DNA from: Druceiella hillmani
Lineage: Eukaryota; Arthropoda; Insecta; Lepidoptera; Hepialidae
NCBI GenBank assembly: GCA_039881145.1
Contig: JAYKKI010000015.1
Coordinates: forward strand, 25,504,001 to 25,568,000
Direction: 5' to 3'
Length of the DNA: 64,000 bases
Made by a program: the position numbers and the translations under genes. Shown one piece after another: positions 57,418-64,000 of the stretch. The first letter of the stretch is position 1. Each line of letters opens with the position of its first letter. The notes under the pieces were generated by a model. That model was not told the origin of the DNA, ran no database searches, and worked only from the letters and a program-made list of their open reading frames with translations.

Positions 57418-57700
57418 TAATGTAAAACGTAAAATATAATGTAAAGTGTAAAACTTGCAAGCAAAGCTCAGGTTTGAGTAATGTAAAAGATAAAATGCAA
57501 AACGTAACATGTAAAAAGGTTAAGTTTAAGAAGAGTTAGTTGCATATCCTTTTGTGCAGTTTTAAGTGTAACATTTTAAATGTTATTTTAAATCTAGGTA
57601 AAGTTAGTTGTATATCCTTGTGCGTCGTTGTGAATGTGAAATATTCCTGTAAAACTTGAAATTGGCTAATATTAGTTGCATATATGTCAAAAGTCTTCAG
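57418..57700 (+). repeat. Short degenerate tandem motifs
   Basis: (A)TGTAAAA(C/G) words repeat about ten times between 57418 and 57525. A GTTAGTTGCATATCCTT motif then recurs at 57535, 57603 and (shortened) 57671, at ~68-bp period. This fits slippage-prone noncoding DNA downstream of the possible promoter. Confidence 0.55.
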
Positions 57701-59127
57701 TGATATGTAAGACACGCGATGTGTGAAATACTAGTAAATAAGAATTAGAATTAATACTTATATATTTTGAATAATTTACGTAATGTAACTAGTATAGAAA
57801 TGTATATTTATCGAGAAGGTTCTGTATGATACATATATTTTATGATACAAGCCGCAACTCCGTCATCGCATTTCCACTTTTCTCTATACGCTGATATTAA
57901 TAGCGGCGGTGGCTATTTGTCAGGATTCCTCATCTTGGAATAGTTTAACAGTTAACCACGCGGTTCCACCAATGCAAAAATAACTAAACAAATACAATAC
58001 TAAAAGAAATGTGAAACAAATCGAAATAATCTTCTAATTAAATTTTCAATCACTTCCAGATGTCAGAATTACTCAGCATTTTTCATACAACACGGTTATT
58101 TCATATTTATGAATTGGTATTCTTACTAAGTTCAATGCATATTAAATGGTTATTTACACTAGGTTAACAGAAACCTATATAATAATAGATTAAGAGAAAG
58201 ATTTATAATCCTTTTTGAGGAAATTGCGTGCATGGAGGAGTATGAGGTTTAGCATAGCTAAAAAAGCTAAAAGTTATAATATATTTTACAAATACATTAT
58301 ATAATATGTTACAAATACATTTAGAAGCTTCATTGTTTACTGTCAATGCCAAACACATAATAGTCTTTAATCAAACCGTTGAACGTAGTAGAGGTTTGTC
58401 ATCAAATAATTTTAAAATGTCAGATTAACAATGAGTTTCGAACTGTGAATTTCGTGTGATTTCAAATGTTCTTTTTTCTGTGGAGTATATGTCAAGACAA
58501 AAATCGTTTATTTTATATTTTTTTAATAGATGTCTGTGTTTTATATATTAGTGGAATACAGTTTTGCTTAATATATCTGTTACAAAAGGAAAAATGTGTC
58601 AGCTTGCGTAATATACACCAATTGCAAAAATAACATTTTGTAGCAGGAACCTGAATTGACTTACTCTAGCCTTTCTTTTAGTGTTTTCAACAAAGTAAGT
58701 ACGTAAGTATATTTTCATCTGGTGACGATAATAGGATTTGATTTACAAAATAATAATTTAGAAAGAAAAATGTGATGTTAAGCATTGAATTATTACTACG
58801 TTATTTAAGGCTAGTTCACATAAAAAAAAATTGTAGTTAAAACTGATAATAAATAATATTTAAACTTGAATTCATTCAATATTATGAATATATCACATTT
58901 ACGTTACTATAAAAATGAATTTGAAATCTACATAATCAAATATTGAGAAACATTCCGGGGGATGAATGACAAGAGGTTGGTTAAAATGTCATGTCGCTAG
59001 CGTTACCTCAGGGAATAGAGCTCAATCTATTGTATAACAGCCTTACGCCGCTATTAGACCTCTGGCAAGCTTGACCAATTACTTATTCATTAATTGTAGG
59101 AATAACAATAACGAAAGAAACTATAAA
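57701..59127. other. A+T-rich sequence, nothing recognised
   Basis: Two slightly more complex patches (57850-57970 and 58950-59090) hold no frame or family resemblance. Confidence 0.4.
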
Positions 59128-59195
59128 CTAAGTTTGGCGGAGAAAAGAAAGAAAACTAAGATTGGCGAAAAAAAACAAGAAAACAAAAATTGACA
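59128..59195 (+). repeat. Two-copy tandem repeat, ~28-bp period
   Basis: ACTAAGTTTGGCGGAGAAAA is followed after GAAAGAAA by ACTAAGATTGGCGAAAAAAA, then a partial AAAATTGAC start. Confidence 0.7.
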
Positions 59196-59734
59196 TGGCA
59201 AAAGGCTTACTAAATGGCAATATGGCTTTTATTACTGAAATTATCTAGGCACTCTTCCGATCTAATTAACTGCATGATTCAGACATTCCATCGGACTGTA
59301 TTGATTTTGGCACCGATGGTGTACAATAGAGCTATGTACTGTTGGAAGGCGCATGTTTCCATTTATCCTGACACATCCTCCATGCAGAAAATGCAAGGTT
59401 GTACTATAAATTATGCGGTTATTTATTTAGAATTGCGTCCCTTTGCTGCCGGATAGGCTTATGTATCTATCAGATGCTTAAACTCACGAAATATAGCCTC
59501 ATTTCACAGTCTTCAAATAGAAGAACTTGATTGTTTGAAACTAACAAGGAGAGTTCCATGTCATGATTACGCGTAAAATGAAATAGCCAGGTTACGTTAA
59601 CAGAATAAACTAATTTTATTTTCACACCTAAACTCCTAGGATTCTTGTGTAAATACATCTAACTTTAATTTTATTTTAAATCTAAAAAATAAAAATAAAA
59701 TTATAGTTTAAAAAAACTAAAAAAACACGCTTCT
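59196..59734. other. Mixed sequence with one unrecognised 80-codon frame
   Basis: The plus frame 59214-59456 (80 codons) is compositionally less biased than most, but it matches no family I know. A 62-codon minus frame follows at 59470-59658. Neither is supported as a gene. Confidence 0.3.
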
Positions 59735-59778
59735 GTATCAATATGAACTAAAAAATAAAAGATCTTTAAATATGAAGT
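59735..59778 (-). repeat. Diverged third copy of the 59974-60095 hairpin arm
   Basis: ATCAATATGAACTAAAAAAT followed by AAAGATCTTTAAATATGAA parallels the right arm at about 60046-60085 (ATTAATATGAACTAATAATT ... AAATCATCTTTAAATATGCA). The arm sequence therefore existed in this neighbourhood before the hairpin formed, or was copied again. Confidence 0.65.
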
Positions 59779-59973
59779 TTGGTCAGGAGCCAAAGGACGT
59801 CTCCAATGATAAAAATTTAACTTTATTGTAAAAAAGGAGCAGAGTGCTAGATATTAGTCACTATGGAAATGTAAATCGATATTCATATTTAAAATTAATT
59901 TAGATATTTGAAGATAATTTATTTTATATGAAAGTTATTTTTTTGTCATTCGAGATATCCCAGGGCTCTTAAA

Positions 59974-60095
59974 TAAAATTTTGCATATTTAAAGATGATT
60001 TTGTATTTATTAGTTCATATTGATAGAAAAGTACATACTTTTCTATTAATATGAACTAATAATTACAAAATCATCTTTAAATATGCAAAATTTTA
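59974..60095. repeat. Near-perfect hairpin, 60-bp arms (58/60), 2-nt loop
   Basis: The left arm (59974-60033) begins TAAAATTTTGCATATTTAAA and ends GATAGAAAAGTA. The right arm (60036-60095) is its reverse complement with two mismatches. With almost no loop, this is an extreme snap-back structure and probably recent. A transcript would form a ~60-bp double-stranded RNA suitable for Dicer. Confidence 0.95.
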
Positions 60096-61777
60096 TAAAA
60101 AACATTTTTTTAATTATAATTTTGTTTTTAACATATATTTTCTATCGTAATTAGAATCTTTTCATATAACGTCATTTCATTTTTATAAGTATTCCTTCAA
60201 GAACATTTGATTCCTTATAAAAATATGGGATCATACGTACCAAATTAATGATATTTTGAATAATGAATGTACATCCATTAGTAAACATTTCACCAATTTA
60301 TGCAATTTTAAATTTTTCTTGTGGGGCGTAAGTAGCCACTCCATGCTAACTAGATACAAAAATAAAGTCGTAAGACAAAATTATTAAGTTTCTACTGGAA
60401 CACTGCTTTGCGCTATTTCAATATGTAAAAGAACTAAATTCAATTTTATTAAAATAATTATTAGGTTTCTACTAAAAATTAATTAGATAGCCCTGTATTT
60501 TTATTTTCATATTTTTATTTTTTTTACAATTTTTTTGGCAAACAAGTTGTAAATTAAAAAGTGTTATTTTGAAAATGCAAACTATTTTCCATATATACTA
60601 CGTATCTGAAGACCAATTTTTCATTATGAATATAAGTAAAAAACTACGACGTATAACTTTCCGACTGTCATTTGCCATCAGATTTATTATATATTATTGA
60701 GATTAAAAGAATGAATGAATTATGAAGACAGTTCGCATATAAAGACAATTATTACAATCAATTTTGTAATTTGAAAATACTTTTTCAACACTTCAGGACT
60801 AAGTACTTACTAATGTTGAAAAAAAATCACAAACCATTTATTTATAATGCAACTCTGCTTAGCTATTGTGACATCGTCAGCATGATATTCCGAAATGTAT
60901 GTGCATTATTTTAATTCAATTGTTTTATAACCTTAAGTTAGACAAAGAATTGGTTTAAATGCCCCAATGTAATATTTTCATTTTCGTAACGTCGAAACCG
61001 TTTGAGAGAACATGACGAAATAAGAACTAAATTAGTTCCGGTTACAAATAGAAAAACATATCGTTTTATATAAATACAATATAATACATTTTATTTTTTG
61101 CACATATCATAGGAAAGCTGAAAAAGCAGTATTTTTACAAAAATCTTAGACAGATTGTAAATATATTTTTATTGTCCGTTCTGTGCGTCCAACGCATAAT
61201 TTAAGAATACCCTATTAATAAACCAGAAACAGACATAATCAGATCAAAATATGCAGTCACAAAAATGAACGTTTAAACTAGCTATTCAGTATTTACGATT
61301 TCGTGTCCTCGTAAAAGGAATTCGAAATATTAAATAATCCTGAAATTAACGAGGATGATCGCCATTTTCTTTGTTTGTTGACGATCGTCCGTATAATTGT
61401 CATCTTTCTAGGATTATCACAATAATTATTTCGCCATTCAATTATCCTACGGCATTTATATTCAACAGAATTTCTGACATGAGTATTTATAAATTTACAT
61501 ATGAAAAATCTACTCTATTTATTGTTGTTTTAACTCAAGGGTTTATCTTTTAGTCTTTTTAAGTTTTTTCTTTTAGAGGGTATTGATACTGCTTTATCTT
61601 TAAAATATTTTTTGAACTTCATTAATGCCATGCGAAATTTTAGATCTTGCATTATATTTTGCAATTACAAATGTATATATTATGAACGAAAGAGCGACTA
61701 TTTTTATAGTAAGTCAAGATTTTAAATTACTGGAAAATTTTTTTTTTAAGATACTATGCTATCAAATTTACTGGATT
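60096..61777. other. A+T-rich sequence, nothing recognised
   Basis: No supported feature. The 60-codon frame at 61371-61553 looks random. Confidence 0.5.
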
Positions 61778-61920
61778 CCGTAGTGAAATGAACAAAAAGG
61801 AACCTTTATCATTCCTATGTTAATCTGCCCGTCCATATGTCAAACCATCATAGGTCTTTTGGCTTAAAAATTATTATATTGAAATTTTAAAGACGACGTA
61901 ATTAAATTTGGGTACATACT
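61778..61920 (-). repeat. Dispersed noncoding repeat, 3' part, minus strand
   Basis: Read on the minus strand it gives TTTGACATATGGACGGGCAG, GATAAAGGTTCCTTTTTGTT and a CACTACGGAATCC end. It is a third relative of 20670-20840 and 40320-40480, and shows the GGTTCC...ACGGAA(T/C)CC terminal pairing typical of the family as I remember it. Confidence 0.45.
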
Positions 61921-62106
61921 ATGGACATGAATTTGACCATTCAAAGAACAATAACAAAATATTTTTACTGTTTTTTCAAATACCAGACCTGTACTATCAC
62001 TGAAACGATGAAAATATTGCATTAGCATCCAGGAGAATCGATGGTATTAAAGGGAGAGCGATATTTTCAAAGAACATTTTAGTGGATAAACACGAATTAA
62101 ATTAGA

Positions 62107-62295
62107 ATCGGTGCATACGTATGTACGTACGTTATCGGTGCATATGTATGTCCGTACGCTATCGGTGCATATGTATGTACGTACGCTATCGGTGCATATG
62201 TATGTACATACATTACCGGTGCATATGTATGTACGTACGCTATCGGTGCATATGTATGTACATACGCTATCGGTGCATATGTATGTACGAACGAT
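62107..62295 (+). repeat. 27-bp minisatellite, seven exact-length copies
   Basis: Seven units of 27 bp start at 62107, 62134, 62161, 62188, 62215, 62242 and 62269. The consensus is ATCGGTGCATATGTATGTAC then GTACGCT. Each unit contains overlapping palindromes (GCATATG, GTACGTAC). Because 27 is a multiple of three and the unit lacks stops, several frames on both strands stay open (for example HMYVRTLSV repeats). These are artefacts of the repeat, not genes. Confidence 0.98.
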
Positions 62296-64000
62296 TTCAA
62301 AATAAAATTATCAAATTTGAAGGGAGCAACCGCTATTGGTTACTTTACGGACTTTTTACTTGATATTGTTCAGTGGAACGAAAAAAACAATAAGTTTTTG
62401 AGCAAGGAAATCCTGCTACGAATGTTTAAACCTACGTCTTGCTTGAGAAAAGCTTATTAGACTAGAACCAGAAGATTTGCAGATTATTGGTCCATAGATG
62501 AAGTTTATTATTTTTCGTTATAATCGGAAAATATTTTCGGCGGTGAAGTCAAAAAACTTAATTTTTTTTCATACACTGGAAAGTTACTGGCAGACCGCGT
62601 GCGTGCAGTATATAAAAATGACTCTCATGTTAATACAATTGCTATGGTTGTGTTCGTTGACGACTCAGATTTTAGAGGTTGTTCTTTCTGATGAGGTCGT
62701 ATGGGTATCACCAGCAGCTGATAAAAAGGAATATGCGTTAGATTTCACTTATCACATAGGAAAAAACTTATTTAATCCCATTGTATCAAAGTTGGTATAA
62801 ATTAGAGAAAACCAAAATATTCTGATTTCTGGGAGACTGTGATTTGTGTGATATCGATATCAATGTACGTTATGTTTTTGTTAGAATAGATACTGCATGT
62901 CAAATATTTGTGATAAAGATGGAACTCAACTTCGCATTTCCTCAATTATATTTTTTTATATTTTAACCTCAATGTGATATATACGAATATATATTACTTG
63001 TGTTTTTATTTTGCGAATTTTTTAACTCACTTTTATTTCTGATACTAAAAAGAAATGGATAAAGTATTTCAATCAATGTAAAAGAAGGCGACATAAAGAT
63101 GAGAATTATCTGTGTAAAAAGTAAAATGTTGAAAGTAATAAAAGACCTGCACGACTAAGATTTGTTTCAGTAACCTACTTATCATGAGGCGGAAAAAGAT
63201 ACAAAGTGTTTTGACCTCGAGAATGTTGTCCTCGGACTTATTTAGAAAAGAAAGCTATTTTATAAGCGCAAGTATTTTTGTGTTTTTTCTCATATTCTTA
63301 ATACTATAGGGGCTGAGGTTATATTTGCCAAACTTTAACATAGTTTATCACATTACATTTTTCAAATAAAGTGCACAGCTTCTCATAAATTGAAATATTT
63401 TAGCAGTTGCTTTAAAATCAAACTCTGGGAACGTTTTATCCAATCCGTAAAAATTAATTACATTGGTCAAATAAAATATTCATTGTGAATACAATAACTA
63501 ATCGCAAAAACAAATTTTCCATAATCTCAGTAGAAAATATTAATTAAATTAATAAACGGTATATTTACCTCTTCAGTATTATATATTCGCTCAGTATTTC
63601 TATAATTACGAAAAGTCGCTCTAATCTTTGTGTATTTCTAAATGTAGTCCATTTTTTATGTACACCAATGTTCTGGTTACATACGGTTTTTACATAAAAA
63701 TTAATATTTGAAAAACGAATTTTGTTTTGCAAGCAAATGGAATAATTCGATTACACAGTTTGAAACACCTAAAAACTCTTTGCTTTCTTTGAGTAAGGTT
63801 TTGTTTTTGAGGAAAAATTTTGTTTTTCCTTTATTAACTATCTATGTCATGCCAATAATTTATATTAAAATATGAGCGCCCGTGTTGTATATCCTTTTCT
63901 TCATATTTTCTCTATACTTTCTTTTTGCTTTCAAACAGTTAATAATTTAATAGATATTCTCGATTTAATTTGAAAACATTTTTAACTATGTCCCACTCAA
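62296..64000. other. A+T-rich sequence with one coding-like patch
   Basis: Outside 62410-62800 nothing is recognised. Confidence 0.4.
62410..62800 (+). pseudogene. Coding-like patch, weak piggyBac-like hint
   Basis: A 100-codon frame (62498-62800) and neighbouring frames have more balanced composition than usual here. In one frame, DYWSIDEVYYFSL is followed after a stop by YTGKLLADRVRAVYKND. These faintly recall the SIDExxxPFKG and YxGK strings of piggyBac-type transposases, but the conserved KPxKWG block between them is absent and no TTAA-flanked ends were seen. I would not call it with confidence. Confidence 0.12.

Noticed and set aside
62097..62363. Overlapping repeat-protein frames on both strands (HMYVRTLSV and YVHTYAPIA repeats)
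   Set aside because: They follow from a stop-free 27-bp minisatellite whose length is a multiple of three. No start context or flanking coding sequence supports translation.
62410..62800. piggyBac-type transposase relic
   Set aside because: SIDE-like and YTGK-like strings occur, but the conserved block between them and TTAA-flanked ends are absent. Kept only as a very low-confidence entry.
1..64000. A novel multi-gene defence, biosynthetic or mobile system
   Set aside because: No set of adjacent intact genes exists in the window. All recognisable coding sequence belongs to decayed mariner, Helitron and LINE elements.

Overview
The window is an A+T-rich piece of a eukaryotic nuclear genome, most likely from an insect. 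The evidence is a mariner element with complete inverted ends, a second deleted mariner, an insect-type autonomous Helitron, a worn non-LTR retrotransposon tail, long (TA)n tracts, and no dense coding or operon structure. A sap-feeding hemipteran is possible, but nothing here fixes the order. I found no convincing host protein-coding exon, rRNA gene or intact tRNA gene. Nearly every open frame is short, in low-complexity A+T-rich sequence, and unlike any family I know. The window reads as intergenic or deep intronic DNA.

Layout. 0-9 kb: a dispersed repeat copy (300-375), a degenerate tandem repeat (479-790), several small foldbacks, a ~130-bp tandem repeat array (4057-4790), a near-perfect 26-bp-arm hairpin (7164-7220) and a G+C-richer noncoding islet (7490-7880). 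9.2-12.04 kb: a large inverted repeat with ~600-bp arms and ~1.6 kb between them, which holds a second ~150-bp foldback. 12.5-13.55 kb: a minus-strand mariner missing its catalytic middle. 16.37-17.65 kb: a full-length mariner, one reading frame with six stops and no frameshift. 17.7-18.64 kb: a G+C-richer stretch with promoter-like words. 20-30 kb: dispersed noncoding repeats and the 3' end of a LINE. 31-40 kb: a run of unrelated hairpins. 40.54-43.98 kb: a broken Helitron with recognisable HUH Rep and PIF1-like helicase modules, ending in CTAG beside an (AT)n tract. 44-64 kb: microsatellites, a 250-bp foldback (53532-53781), a tRNA-derived SINE head (54650-54708), a GGCTG-rich islet (56361-56415), an LTR-like or promoter-like segment (57162-57353), a 122-bp near-perfect hairpin (59974-60095), another dispersed repeat copy and a seven-copy 27-bp minisatellite (62107-62295).

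The elements do not form a pathway. They are successive layers of transposon debris. The most distinctive feature is the number of near-perfect, short-loop inverted repeats that share no sequence with one another. One lies exactly at a deletion junction inside the Helitron, where the ancestral coding sequence can be deduced. That points to template switching during replication or repair, rather than to a family of miniature transposons. I did not find a credible new gene system.
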